DNA of 64,000 bases from assembly GCA_034231615.1 (NCBI GenBank), contig CM067315.1, forward strand, positions 28,257,623 to 28,321,622. The letters are read 5' to 3'. Position numbers and translations under genes: made by a program. Positions 23,501 to 34,765 of this stretch are shown here, piece after piece. Position 1 is the stretch's first letter. Each line of letters starts with the position of its first letter. The DNA comes from Meghimatium bilineatum. Its lineage: Eukaryota > Mollusca > Gastropoda > Stylommatophora > Philomycidae. Under the pieces are notes generated by a model. It was not told where the DNA came from. It was given only the letters and a program-made list of their open reading frames with translations, and did not search any database.

Positions 23501-24421
23501 CTGATAAAGCCTGCAGTCACTCATTCTGGATGACATCTACAACAGTTACTACAACTGATAAAGCCTGCAGTCACTCATTCTGGATGACATCTACAACAGT
23601 TACTACAACTGATAAAGCCTGCAGTCACTCATTCTGGATGACATCTACAACAGTTACTACAACTGATAAAGCCTGCAGTCACTCATTCTGGATGACATCT
23701 ACAACAGTTACTACAACTGATAAAGCCTGCAGTCACTCATTCTGGATGACATCTACAACAGTTACTACAACTGATAAAGCCTGCAGTCACTCATTCTGGA
23801 TGACATCTACAACAGTTACTACAACTGATAAAGCCTGCAGTCACTCATTCTGGATGACATCTATAACAGTTACTACAACTGATAAAGCCTGCAGTCACTC
23901 ATTCTGGATGACATCTACAACAGTTACTACAACTGATAAAGCCTGCAGTCACTCATTCTGGATGACATCTATAACAGTTACTACAACTGATAAAGCCTGC
24001 AATCACTCATTCTGGATGACATCTACAACAGTTACTACAACTGATAAAGCCTGCAGTCGCTCATTCTGGATGACATCTACAACAGTTACTACAACTGATA
24101 AAGCCTGCAATCACTCATTCTGGATGACATCTACAACAGTACTGGGCAACTAAAACTTAAAATACCGGTATTTCGAATTTCCAATTCTTTAAATTTTGTT
24201 TTCCTTCAGAGATTGTCATTATGTACATGATTGTTGATGTTAATTTAATTGTATCTTCTAGTGTCCACGGCAGTTCTAACAGTGTTTGCAATCCACATCT
24301 TGTACTAGACGACCCATGCATACATGGAACTCTTCCAGTTGGGACTTGTGGTTGCGGCCGCTTACTCATGTGTTTTGCTGCATATGGAGACTCGCCTAGA
24401 TGTCAGGACATACTACCATGA
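20555..24421 (+). CDS. Gene B: secreted ten-cysteine AVIT/prokineticin-like peptide
   Basis: Exons 20555-20676 and 24262-24421 join in phase 2 (GG|T = Gly) and encode 93 residues. A signal peptide (about residues 1-20, MNMYYAVLFVCLFGLTVG) precedes a mature chain whose ten cysteines have exactly the gene A spacing: x5, x4, CC, x13, x9, x9, x, x5, x9. Both genes share GTCGCG and GDSPRC near the C-terminus. Acceptor is ttctag|T; AATAAA is at 24526. The first methionine is used; a second Met two codons later is possible. The 3.6-kb intron contains about 2.4 kb of 54-bp tandem repeats, an unusual load for so small a gene. The product is predicted to be secreted; its target is unknown. Most similar to gene A, so the two probably arose by local duplication. 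Confidence 0.82.
21510..21566 (+). mobile_element. RNase H LINE 3'-end stub
   Basis: Only the terminal signature remains: GGGTCAAAGGGCATGAGCCC followed by a GGATCAGC and CAACCAACC tail. Confidence 0.7.
21699..24141. repeat. 54-bp intronic minisatellite, about 45 copies
   Basis: Unit contains CATCTACAACAGTTACTAC and CTGATAAAGCCTGCAGTC. Because 54 is divisible by three, the array stays open in one frame (18-residue repeat MTSTTVTTTDKACSHSFW), interrupted once by TGG to TGA at 22609. Left copies are mixed (TCC/GCC, CGC/CCC/CAC variants); right copies are homogenised. It lies wholly inside the gene B intron. Confidence 0.97.
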
Positions 24422-24525
24422 CTTGTTAAACAGTTCTATCAGTAGATTATCATCATAACATCATCACCATCACCATCACCATCATCACGAGTTATGAAGT
24501 TCACATAAGATCTGCGACATAATGA

Positions 24526-24531
24526 AATAAA
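24526..24531 (+). terminator. Polyadenylation signal of gene B
   Basis: AATAAA 104 bp after the gene B stop. Confidence 0.6.
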
Positions 24532-24844
24532 GTAGCACATAATTGCAGCGTGTCCATTTTCAATGATATTTATTTCTATGTGAAACAAAAAGAACTTTGA
24601 CATTAATTTGTTTGTTAATTGTTTTAGTTAGTTAGTTAGCTAGCTAGATAGCTCGTTAATTGGCTGGCTGGTTAGATGTTTGATGTCTTAGTTAGTTGTT
24701 AGTAAGTTACTTTTTGACAATAGTTGGCATGCATTACAGTACTAATTTCTGTCCATATTGAGCGCCTCATTGCAAGGTGCAGTTCTTGCGTTTTGCTTAT
24801 GCCAAATACTGAATTTTCTCTGTTGATTGTTCTAAATAGACGCC

Positions 24845-25123
24845 CGTGTGTTGCCGGGGCCCGAAAGGGGAGCAAAGAATAGCAACACTGTTTACTTTCC
24901 ACGCATGTCGTAAGAGGCGACTAAGGAGGTTATGGGATCGAGTTGGCTGTCCCATCCCATATAAGGTCAGTTACACAAAGCCATGCTGAAGTTGGATGTG
25001 TCAGGCCAAAAGGCGCAGATATCGCAGCAATGCTGTAAACCATGACAAAACGCATTCCGTTCTCTGGACTACATCCTGCTAATCTGCTGGAGTTTGAGAG
25101 CGAACGCAGAAGAAGAAGAAGTT
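24845..25123 (+). mobile_element. SINE-like retroposon R, best copy
   Basis: Starts at CCCGTGTGTTGCCGGGGC and runs through AAAGGGGAGCAAAGAATAGC, GAGGCGACTAAGGAGGTTAT and CATGCTGAAGTTGGATGTGT. It ends in GAACGCAGAAGAAGAAG, an AAG tail. Confidence 0.8.
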
Positions 25124-25139
25124 CTACATAGAGTTTCTG

Positions 25140-28100
25140 TAGGGTGATCTACCTTTCCTTTCCCCCTGTCTTCCACATGACGGTTTAGTCTGCCAATGTG
25201 CTGCTCTAGTTGTGCTCTCGTTTTCTGTATCTGTGGGATTCGATGCAACTAGATTGTCTTCTTCATTGCACTCTGTGTCTCCCGTCTATCTCTGATTGTG
25301 ATGTGCTACTGTTTTCTCTTGCGTTGCCAATCCTTGATCTCTTGCTTTTTGAGTACCTATGTTGCCTCTGTCTCTTTGGTCCACCATGGTGGCTGTTGAA
25401 TCTTAGATATCACCCTTTGACGTTCCTAGTCCTTTTTCCTCAAGCTGCTAAGCCCCAATTCTTCCGTGGGCCTATATCTAAAAGGATGAGGTGAATCTTT
25501 ATCAATCTGACTTGGCGCCTTTCAAGAAACTTACAGCGCAAGGAAAATAATCGCTACCATAGTATTTAAGAGCTATCCATCTCGCATCTTTCGCTCAATG
25601 ACCTGACACCAGTGCGAGGTGGTCTATTTCTACTTAGGTCGAATTTGTCCTTGTCGAATTTGTCTTTTCTTTGCTTTAGAATGATCACTATGATAACTTA
25701 TTTCCATGCAGTGGAAACCTGTCCTGTTCTCTAGCTAGTGTTTACTATCTTTAGATGCTTTCTGTTTGCTTTAGGCCCCAGATTCATAAACATCTCATTG
25801 GTAGCCCCATCTTTGCCTGGTGACTTTTTGAGGTTCTGAAATGATTCTTCTAGCTCAGTTTCTGTAAACTTTGACAACATTTGTGTTTTTTTTATCACCA
25901 TGGAGATATCCTTTAGTCCTTGGATTTTATTCTTAACTTCTTGTTTTCTTTCTTTTGGTATGTTTATTATTAGGGCTCACGGCTGCATAGTTTTTTATAA
26001 GAATGTTTGCTGCTGCTTGTCTCGTGTGCATATTTTTATCGTTTTCAAGTGTTTTTGTAGGTTGCATTGTTTTTGACTTTTTCATTGTTTTCATCACTCA
26101 ATTCCTTGGCAAGTTTCCCGAGTTTTCTTCCGTCTTTGTCCATGTTAGGGCTCTTGGTATTTTTCTTATCCAGCTCTTCCTTGTCGATGTTTTTACTTCT
26201 CTCTTGTATCTAGCAGAGGCTGCCTTGGGGGCTATATTGTTTTCTGAACTCTGCTCTGTTTCTGCTAATACTCTGATCATATTCAGGTCTTCTTCAAACT
26301 TTTGTACTTCTTTAGACCAATACAGTTTGTAGTTTTTCCTTGCTCCTCTTGGTATTGATTCTTTTGCTGCTCTAAGGATTGCTCCAGTTAGTTTTTATTT
26401 CGTGTTTAGTTAGTTAGTTAGTTAGTTAGTCGTCGGATCATCATCACTGCAAACTGGACACATCCATAGTTGCTACGATCTCTCCTTGAGTGTATCCGCC
26501 ATCACACGTCTGCTGACAGTACCGGTCCTATGCTGGTTGACCATCATTCTTCTGCGCCCTCCAAAATGTTCACCTCTAGCAACACCGCATTTCAATCCCT
26601 GATCTTTAATCCTGGCCATTGAAAAGGAATCATCATCCACATTAGTCTCACTCTCGCGTGTTATATCTCTTAAGGAGTTCAAAACGTCAGCGTGATCCAT
26701 TGCCCCATCGCCCTTTGCCACAATCGCACACGATGCCAGTTGATCCGCTCTGTCATTGCCTCGAACGCCCACATGTCCCGGCACGAAAATAAATGTAACC
26801 GCTTTCAAGCTCGCATTTCTCAAGGCCTCAATCCACTGTTCGCGAACGAGACCCACGTGTACCTTCTTAATCATACTCATAGAGTCACTCAAGATGCAGA
26901 CCTGCGTTACTTTCTGTGTGCGAAGCCACTCAAATGCCTTGGTTACTGCCATAGTCTCCATGGTCATACTACTCGTAGTGACCGCAAAGGCACCACTTTC
27001 CTCCTTGATCGTTTTACCTGCGCACTGAGCTGTAAAGGCCCAAGCACTGCGAACTTGCCTAATTACAGATCCATCAGTGTATATAATCACATCCCCCTCT
27101 TTGGTATTTCGTGTTTATTTTCTTTTGGTGGGTATTGATAATCACACTTTATGTCTCTATGAGCTTCGCACATTTTTTCCAGTCCTCTCTCTCTTACTGT
27201 TCTAACATGGAAGAGATTTCTGCCAGTGTGTAGTTGAGGTTGATAATGTTTGGTTGGTGTGTAATCTTTATCCCCTAGATGGTTCACAGCTATTATTACT
27301 ATTTTATTAGACAAATCGCCAGTGGCAAATGCTAAATCGTTGGTGACATTGATTTCCAACCGCCTTGAGTAGAAAATTTGGAGTGGGGTAAGGGTCTTCC
27401 TGTGCATTTACAAGGAATATGTTGTTATCAATTTTCCATTCTTCCATTTATACTCCTCTTCAGTTTTCTGGTAACCCTACCTCAGAGTAGCTGTTTAAGT
27501 AGCCCACTACAATGCAATGAGTGTCTGTAATATCCATCGCTTCTAATTTAAGGGCTCTTCATATTGGGTTGTATATGTTATAAATTCTGATTGGTTGGTT
27601 GCCTATGTGCACATCTGTTCCTATAATCTCTCTCATATTGCGTTTATTGCTATCTTCTTTGCTGGTATGGAGTTGCGTATCAGTGTAATTACCCCTCTCT
27701 TTTGCCCTTCTATGTCATGTCTGAATGTTTGATAGACCCTGATAGAGAAGCTGTGATGTGGGTTAAGATGGGTTTCTTATGTGCATAGCAGATCTATCTT
27801 TTTGTTGTCTAGTATAACCGTTAGTGCCTGCTTTTTGTGGTAAATGCCGTCTGCACTCCAATGCAGTATAATTAGTCTTCTTGTCTGTCGTGAGGTTTGA
27901 CCAATCCTATTTTCCCGCTGTTCCCATTTTATGGTTTTCCATAGGCATAAGGCCCCGGACTCTAACTGCCTGGTGGAAATCCTCAGAGAGCACCATATCT
28001 AAAAACCCATTGTTTCAATCTGCATGAGTATATATATATATATGCGAAACTGTTGCACTTTCTTATGCACCATATGACCAAGTGCAACCGATTTCCGCTA

Positions 28101-28590
28101 GCTATTTTTTTAAGTTCACTTTCCTTAGATGGTTTGGCCTCCCGCGCTCATGAGCACTATCTGCCCATGCTCTGTGCTTTCATTTCCTAGGTGGCATGTC
28201 TTTCTGGACTCTTGAGCGTCACCTGTCCAACGTAGTTAGAGGAGTTTTCTATATTTTTCCTGCCTTTTTTCCCCTTACAGGATGGGACTGGTTGGGACCT
28301 AAGGGCGGTTATGCTGACTTCTCCTCCCTTGTTTATTTAGAAAGTCATTTCTTATATTCCCCTATCTAAAGGCCCTCCCACACCCTGAGGACTCATCATG
28401 GTGTTGGTTTGAGCTTATATCGGTTCAAACTCGCTTGATGCTGCCCGTTACGAGATGTATGGATTATCTCAGTGAAGATATCAGTGCCAACTGATGTCCC
28501 GCCCCTCCTGGTGGGCAACATCACCAGTTTGTCCGCGACTACTTATTCGACCAAAGATCTGGCTTATAAAGCAGCCAATCATCAGATATA
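25140..28590 (-). mobile_element. APE-type LINE relic, reversed, interrupted
   Basis: Reading on the minus strand: an APE endonuclease part at about 27900-27620 (ADGIYHKKQAL, ETHLNPHHSFS, FRHDIEGQKRG), then LEINVTNDLAFATGDLSN (27350), the endonuclease-RT linker at about 26400-26090 (RKNYKLYWSKEV, ASARYKREV), and the start of the RT at about 25800 (LKKSPGKDGATNEMF). Stops and frameshifts abound. The region 27900-28590 is probably its 5' part but has no clear domain. A second LINE (26409-27104) is inserted between endonuclease and linker. Related linker sequence lies at 55376-54990. Confidence 0.75.
26409..27104 (-). mobile_element. LINE RNase H 3' end, nested, with 13-bp TSD
   Basis: The minus-strand frame 27090-26473 encodes an RNase H domain: IYTDGSVI (Asp), METM helix, CILSDSMSMI (Asp) and PGHVGVRGNDRADQLA (His and final Asp). 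It is followed by a segment ending in an ACTAACTAAC tail. The host sequence TATTTCGTGTTTA flanks it on both sides (26396-26408 and 27105-27117), a target-site duplication. 5'-truncated at the RNase H start. Confidence 0.9.
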
Positions 28591-28689
28591 GGGTAGCTAT
28601 CCTCCGTATCTAGATGCTATTCCGCTATTCTCAACCTGTCGGCGCGCCTATAGAGGATGGTCGCCCCACCACCCTCCCAGGAAGCCGCT

Positions 28690-28995
28690 GCATATAAAGA
28701 AGTAGTAAAAAAATTATAAAGAAGTATAGGTAGAAAGACATGAAGAAAGAAATAGATAAAGTGGATAAATAAATATATAAATAAGTAGAGGAAGAAATAG
28801 ATGAAGTGGAGGAATAAAGAGACATAAATAGAGGAAGAAATAGACACTGAATTAAGGGAGGAAATGTGTGAAAATGTATGGAAGAAATAGATAAGGGAGT
28901 ATGGAAAGAAATACATGAAGAAGTGGGGGAATAAATATATAAATTAGTAGAGGAAGAAATAAATGAACAAATAGAGGAAGAAATAGGTAAAGTAG
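28690..28995. repeat. Purine-rich degenerate tandem repeat
   Basis: Irregular GAAGAAATAGATAAAG-like units. They create serine/phenylalanine-rich frames on the minus strand that are not genes. Confidence 0.8.
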
Positions 28996-29264
28996 CGATA
29001 TCAATTCCATATTTAGTGAGTACTCAATCTCAGTGGTCTCTTGTACATTCATTTTACAATTTCTTGTAAAAAAAATAAGGCATCAGATGTGAATTGAACC
29101 CGGTCCTTTCAGAAGTATTCGATACAGATTGGACTAATTCGGAAAATATGTTGACTCAAATTGCAAAACGAGCATGTGTCGACTGGAGGTATCTGGTTCA
29201 AATTCTTTCTACTCCTTTCTGATTTTCTTTCTATTACACCTTGATCAATTATTCTATTATTCCA

Positions 29265-30360
29265 AAAGATAGAGATGGGCGTCAGTCAAGGATGTGTAAT
29301 ACGAGCGTATCATCATATCTTTTCTCCCTGTATACAGATGATATTATGTGAAACAGAAAACATGCCACTAATAGCAGTAGGAGGTTACAATCTGAGCAAT
29401 CTAAGACATGCATCAGTTCTTACTAGAGGAATTAAACAAGAACTTCAAGCCCTATTAGACGCAATATTACAAGAAAGTTAAAACAAAGGCCTCAATCTAA
29501 AACAGATCCATTGTGTTGTTTAAAAGAAATACACACCGCCAAAATGCAGTATTACTATCAATTGTTCAAAATTAAATCAAGCGGATAAAGTCAAGTATTT
29601 TGGCGACATTTTAACATCAGATGGAAAGTGCTCCAATGAAATCAAGAACAGGATAGCACAGGCCAAATCAACATTTCAAAAAAAAAAAGAAGAAACAATC
29701 TATGCAATAGAGTAATATCAATACATACGTGAGATCGAGTGCTGGATCTTACATTGAACCAATCCTTCTTTATGGAAGCGGAACATTGACAGTAAACAAA
29801 ATGTGCTCAAGATAAGCTGGAGGTAACTGAGATGGTGTTTCTAAGAAGAATGATGAAAATGTCATGGACAGCAAAGAAAGCAAATGTAGAAGTTATCAGA
29901 GTTGGACCGGAAAGTGTAAAGAAGTCCTTGCTCTTTTGTTTATTGCTAAAAAAAAATTTACATTGATAGTTAGGCTTTAATAGTAACCTTTGTACTTTAT
30001 GAGATTTGTACTTTATGAGATTTGTACTTTATGAGATTTGTACTTTATGAGATTTGTACTTTATGAGATTTGTACTTTATTTGTCAGAGATATGGAGTAA
30101 AACGACAAATTATAGCAAAAACTGAAAACAGACAATCAAGATTTTTAGGACATGTGAAGAAAAAAGAAAAACTTGAACATTTAGTAACCACCGGAAAGAT
30201 CAAGGGGAGAAGAGACAGAAGAAGACAAATAGAAAAATTTCCGAATGGGTTGTCACTGTGGCATGAAAAGAAGTCACCGACTGAAGTTATTAACAATACA
30301 AGAGACAGAGAGTTGTGGAGAAGCATGATCGACTACGCCACTCGGCATGGCACTTGATTA
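29265..30360 (+). mobile_element. LINE family Y relic
   Basis: Blocks in order: a VSQGCVI motif (29283), a short broken RT region, VKYFGDILTSDGKCSNEIKN (29590), a LLYGSGTLTVNK block (29770), and the C-terminal frame 30070-30357 with RQSRFLGHV, VTTGKIKGRRD and RELWRSMID ending in RHGT. A 16-bp tandem repeat (TTATGAGATTTGTACT, 29998-30075) has expanded inside it. Multiple stops. Relatives are at 4100, 14711 and 46180. Confidence 0.8.
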
Positions 30361-30403
30361 ACTGATTTGTTGACTCATGGATCCTTCTTATTTTTTGGGT
30401 TCT

Positions 30404-30545
30404 CTCTCAAACTCCCATTGGATTTTTCTTGTAGCAGAACAATAGTCCTCGTAGATTTTCAGTAAGATGTATCGAAGGTAACGAAAATTAGTTGTGCCAT
30501 CGTTTTATTTGAGCCAATGGTGGAATACATCCGACTTCGAACTGA
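30404..30545. repeat. Dispersed repeat U, copy 1
   Basis: Shares TTGCAGCAGAACAATRGTCC-like and CCGTTTTATTT-like blocks with 62880-63055. Class unknown. Confidence 0.5.
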
Positions 30546-30554
30546 CTTTACATT

Positions 30555-30682
30555 ATATAATATATTGTATATTCTTCAATAATTTCACAACGTTATAATA
30601 TATTATATTATATATTCTTCAATCATTTCACAACGTTATAATATATTATATTATATATTCTTCAATCATTTCACAACGTTAA
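30555..30682. repeat. 43-bp tandem repeat, 3 copies
   Basis: Unit with TATATTCTTCAATCATTTCA and ACAACGTTATA, just downstream of gene C. A similar TATATTCTTCA motif is repeated downstream of gene E. Confidence 0.9.
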
Positions 30683-30700
30683 AAATGTGTTTATTACTAT

Positions 30701-30706
30701 TTTATT
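30701..30706 (-). terminator. Polyadenylation signal of gene C
   Basis: AATAAA on the minus strand about 37 nt after the stop codon. A second AATAAA lies at 30690-30695. Confidence 0.6.
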
Positions 30707-30742
30707 CAAACTTATAATATTGGTTTGTTCCATCGACTAGTC

Positions 30743-31419
30743 TTATGGTATTGGGAGACATTTTCCATTCAAAGCGACCATCCCAGCGACAATGTAGGGA
30801 AAACATGTTTCAGTTGATCTACAACCACATTCACCATCTTTAACTTCATGAGTATAACAATTGGAGGTGTACTGTCTGCAAACACCTTTGAATCCTGCCT
30901 TGGCACTGAAATACAAGAAAACATCATTTGAATCTATCTATTAAGACTGTGAGTTTTATTCAGGAGACAGAATTACAGATATAGACATGTTTCAAGTGAA
31001 CAAAAGAAGAAGAAGAAGAAGAATCTATCTACGAAGAGCAGAAAATTAATTATAGAAATCTATCTATCTATTGTTTTATCTCTGCTTGTAACTATATTTT
31101 TGCCTACGACCCGTTTGATCTCTTGAAGTGCAGCATTATTGTGACGTTTCAGAACGTCGGTAACTCCTTCCATTTCTTCTTCTCCGTTCAGGATTCTTAT
31201 GGCCTTGCTAGATCTTCAGGCAATACGTCAACCCACTCGGTAATACTCACAGACTCTCAAAGCATGTAATATATCTGTCCTAATATATATTTGGAATACT
31301 TTAATATATCTTTTTTTGCTCATACTCGAATTGTACATGTGTTACTGTGGCCCTTATAATGTGTTGTCTTTGAGTTGGCTTGTTTTATCTTTGACACTCT
31401 GATGACCTATCTCTTTCTC

Positions 31420-31452
<33 letters not shown>

Positions 31453-31943
31453 TTGTTTCATAATACAAGCACACATGCAAACGTTACTGTACGAATATTC
31501 AGATGCATAAGCTGAATGTGTCGTCAGTTATACAATCCTGTTCACTCATCGAAAGTTCATCCTTCAAACGTTATTCCACTCTTTCGTCGTTTTTTCATTT
31601 AACACGTTCTATACACTTTGCGCCGAGAGTCAATGAATATCAGAAAAAAAAATCAAACGGTCACTTTAAAATGAAGTGCCCACAGAACAGCTCATAAGAC
31701 TGTATTATCGACGATGACCTCGCGAAATTGCAGGCATACTTGTATACACCCAAATTGGAACACACACTTCACCTACAGTGAAATCACTGTACATAAAACA
31801 CAAGAGACATACCTCGAAATATGAGCACAACATTCACCGCTGCCGCAGTCAACGCTTTCATTATTACATGGAGTATCCAAGACCGCCAGAGTTAAACCAG
31901 CAACGCAGACGACGACAATACAGTGAAGAAACAGACTAGCCAT
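30743..31943 (-). CDS. Gene C: secreted ten-cysteine AVIT-like peptide
   Basis: Minus-strand exons 31943-31813 and 30905-30743 join in phase 2 (AG|T = Ser) and encode 97 residues. The signal peptide starts MASLFLHCIVVVCVAG. The mature chain has C-x6-C-x4-CC-x13-C-x6-C-x9-C-x-C-x5-C-x14-C, the ten-cysteine order of genes A and B with a shorter C5-C6 and a longer C9-C10 loop. Donor is AG|gtatgt; acceptor is tttcag|T. The intron is 907 bp. TATAAATA lies 80 bp before the ATG and AATAAA just after the stop. Exon 2 is most like gene E (shared KAGxKGVCRQYTS and RSTE), whereas exon 1 is close to D and F. Exon 1 and the promoter sit between two long inverted-repeat arms. Predicted secreted; function unknown. 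Confidence 0.85.
30958..31022 (+). mobile_element. SINE-like family S end with AAG tail
   Basis: CAGATATAGACATGTTTCAA followed by GTGAAC and an AAGAAGAAG tail, complementary to the copies at 5578, 9118 and 11837. Inside the gene C intron. Confidence 0.6.
31352..31607 (+). repeat. Inverted duplication, left arm
   Basis: About 255 bp, reverse-complementary to 33006-33245. It includes a CT microsatellite (31405-31452) that matches the GA tract in the right arm. Confidence 0.9.
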
Positions 31944-32022
31944 TTTGATAATATACTTCTGAAGTACAGGGAGATAATGGAATGTTTTTGTTTGTCTTTA
32001 CATTAATGTCTGTGAGTGCTTG

Positions 32023-32030
32023 TATTTATA
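32023..32030 (-). promoter_or_regulatory. TATA box of gene C
   Basis: TATAAATA on the minus strand in the block CTACCACTATAAATACAAG, shared almost exactly with gene D and in part with E and F. It lies 80 bp before the ATG. Confidence 0.7.
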
Positions 32031-32489
32031 GTGGTAGTAAGGGAAATGATTTTAATCAGAAATCTGTTCCATCTCCCACGTCCTTCTTAGCTCAATCTGA
32101 TGTAAACTCTTATCTTTGCATAAAGTACTGTCGCAATATGTGTATGTTATATACAAAACATATTTTTAACTATCGGCAGAATGGATAAGATATTACTAAT
32201 AAAATTCGGAAGTCATAAAAAATAGAGAGCTTATTTTCGGAGGTTGTGGTGGCTGGATTACGAAAACCGGGACCTCCACAATTTTTCATGCTGTAAAGCT
32301 CTGATATAACCAAAATGGAATAACGTATATGGTTGGAAGACGCGTACCATGTCATAAGAGGTGCATTTTACTTAACCAAACAAGCTAACGGAAGTCGTTG
32401 TGGGAGAACTATCTTCACCACGAACTCGACGATTTTTCATTGTCAGATCTCCGATATAAACAAACTAAACTAACATCAACGCATGTGGT

Positions 32490-32625
32490 TGCGTCTGTGG
32501 GTCTCACCACTGGCCCACTAGACAAACCACCCATGCAACAGAAAACCTTAGTAGATGACATGCCGTTATATTGAGGTTATCTTCTTATAGAAGCTTCATG
32601 GCACGTCATCTATACAGTTATGCTC
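32490..32625. mobile_element. Foldback MITE-like element copy 2 with flanking repeat
   Basis: The inverted ends TAGATGACATGCC and GGCACGTCATCTA lie at 32551-32622. The preceding 60 bp (CCACTAGACAAACC) also match the copies at 14340 and 36005. Confidence 0.65.
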
Positions 32626-32941
32626 CTTGTGCTGTTATTTTGTTGTTGAAATGTGTTTCATGTTTACTTGAATATATGTATTCCTCCTCTCTGGTTGGAA
32701 GGGAGCCAGAGATGTAATGTGCAGCACTGGGGAGGATGAAACTGACAGCACTGTTTTTCCTATGGCTGAGACCCATCATAGAGGCACAGTGACTCAAGAC
32801 GTGACAATCCTTTTGACTTGAACATTTGGTTGCATGCCTGGAGCAATAGAGAAGTTCGGCATAACCAGTAGTCAATTGGTGGCGGGGAATAACACAATGA
32901 ACCATATCTTGACTACAGTGGCTCGGAGAAGTGCATAGGTT

Positions 32942-33006
32942 CACACCTATCACACCTATCACACCTATCACACCTATCACACCTATCACACCTATGACAC
33001 CTATCA
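32942..33006. repeat. 9-bp tandem repeat (ACACCTATC)n
   Basis: Seven copies at the edge of the right inverted arm. The Ile-Gly-Val minus-strand frame here is an artefact. Confidence 0.95.
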
Positions 33007-33245
33007 CGTGTTAAATGAAAAACGAGGAAAGAATGGAATAACGTTTGAGGGATGAACTTTCAATGAGTTAACATGATTGTATAACTGACTACACATTCAG
33101 TTTATGCATCTGAATATTCGTACAGTAACGTTTGCATGCGTGCTTGTATTATGAAACAGAGAGAGAGAGAGACAGAGAGAGAGACAGATAGTCATCACAG
33201 TGTCAAAGATAAAACAAGCCAACTCAAAGGCAACTCATTATAAGG
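33006..33245 (-). repeat. Inverted duplication, right arm
   Basis: Reverse complement of 31352-31607. The 1.4-kb spacer holds gene C exon 1 and its TATA box. Confidence 0.9.
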
Positions 33246-33359
33246 TCGTTAACTATCACACCTACCTTCCTGGAGGTGTGATAGTTGTTCTCTGGCTCTG
33301 TCCCGGGGTGGGATAAAAATCCACAGACTTCCCAGCAATATAATGCCATTTAATGGCAT

Positions 33360-33412
33360 TGTGTCAAAGGGCATGAGCCTATAGACCGCTGGATCAGCAA
33401 CCAACCAACCAA
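33360..33412 (+). mobile_element. RNase H LINE 3'-end stub
   Basis: TGTCAAAGGGCATGAGCC, CCGCTGGATCAGC and a CAACCAACC tail only. Confidence 0.65.
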
Positions 33413-33429
33413 ACTAACATCAAATCTCC

Positions 33430-33884
33430 GATATAAACAAACTAAACTAACATCAGCGGTTGAAAAGATATTACTTCACCACAGAGTTACTTTTTATTTT
33501 AAATAAAATAAAGGTACTGTCCTAGTAGAAACCAATACGTATTAAACGAAACAAAGTTTTGTGAAACGAACTTTTGCTACGTTTACCCGTAACTGGGGTA
33601 CAAAGGGACATTAGAACATGTTATACAAGGGGTAAAATCACAAATAATGTAACAATATTTATTGGGACAAGTAATCTTGCAAAAGAACGAGAGTAGCATG
33701 AGATGTAGTGTCTGTGGTTGTTGTGCTTGATGTCCACATAAATTCTGAATGATAAATTTTAAGATGCTATAGATACACGGTGTGTATTGTTTCTCCATTC
33801 CACGCTATCCTAGACTCGGGTTTTAAGTTGTCTATTGACTTTTTTTAGGGCCCTTGTGACCTCTAGTACTTTATTGTTGTTCGT
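33430..33884. other. Gap: nothing recognised
   Basis: AT-rich, without a supported exon. The 71-codon minus-strand frame at 33583-33798 has no recognisable domain. Confidence 0.4.
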
Positions 33885-34450
33885 CCTGATATAGCCTACT
33901 TGGACATGTTCCGCTGGTTGCAAGTAGCGCGCCTCTCCAGAGGAGAGGTCAACTCATCACCAACTTTGGGGTCTTTGTCTATGTGTCATGGTCATTTGTG
34001 GCATGCTATCTGTTGGTAATCTGGAAGCGTATGAAAATCACTTGATCTGTTGTCTTTTGATGTGTTCTAATACTGCTATTATTTTTGTTATCTGTCTGAT
34101 GTTATCGTTTCTAATTTATCTATTAAAGACACTCCAAATATTCTTCGTAGACATGTCATTTATGCTGTAACTATTTTTCTTTTGTCTTGTGCTGTCATTG
34201 TCCAGGTTTGGCACTGGTAGCACAGTGATAGAATAATAATAGTCTTGTATAATGTTACTTTAGTGTCTATGTTTACATTTTTGTTCTTGAAAATACGTAT
34301 CATCTGTTCTAGGATCTGGTATGTTTTGTTGCATCTATTTTGTATCTCTTTACTGGTTTTCGCTTCACTCGATATAATGCTTGCTAAGTAAATGAACTCA
34401 TTTACTTGTTTATGGTATTTATTATCGATGGAGATACTCATGAGCAATCT
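33885..34450 (-). mobile_element. LINE family A fragment, reversed, beside dispersed repeat T
   Basis: The minus-strand frame 34447-34160 gives EFIYLASIISSEAKTSKEIQ, a KVTLYKTIIILSLCY block and QTWTMTAQDKRK, then MTCLRRIFGVSL in a shifted frame. This is the post-RT region matching 17113-19037. At 33885-33945 lies repeat T (CCTGATATAGCCTA, CCGCTGGTTG), also near 7240 and 55729. Confidence 0.75.
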
Positions 34451-34765
34451 CCATTTTCTATGAGCTGTGTGTTTAGTCGCTGTCGATTTTCAGCAGTTGT
34501 ATTATTGACAAATTTTGTCTTTCGCTTGTTGATGGTCGCCTTCTTCATTATATTCTTTAATTCAAGCACAACGTCAGCGTGTCGGAACAACATGGCAACT
34601 GTTATCGAAGGTTACGACTACGGGATTCTCAGGAAAAACGAAATCACACGGGCATCAGAGTAACTGTGACCACTCATGACGCCATTTTAAACCGGAACAT
34701 CATGGTTTGTAGATGATTAAAAAGAGAATTGTAAAATATTTGAAAGATTTCTTGATTTGTTGGAG

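Noticed and set aside
21748..24153. Two long Thr/Ser-rich open frames (287 and 513 codons), mucin-like
   Set aside because: They are translations of a 54-bp minisatellite lying inside the gene B intron. No signal peptide or unique flanks; openness follows from a unit divisible by three.
26003..26332. Hydrophobic 109-codon plus-strand frame
   Set aside because: Antisense shadow of the LINE endonuclease-RT linker on the minus strand.
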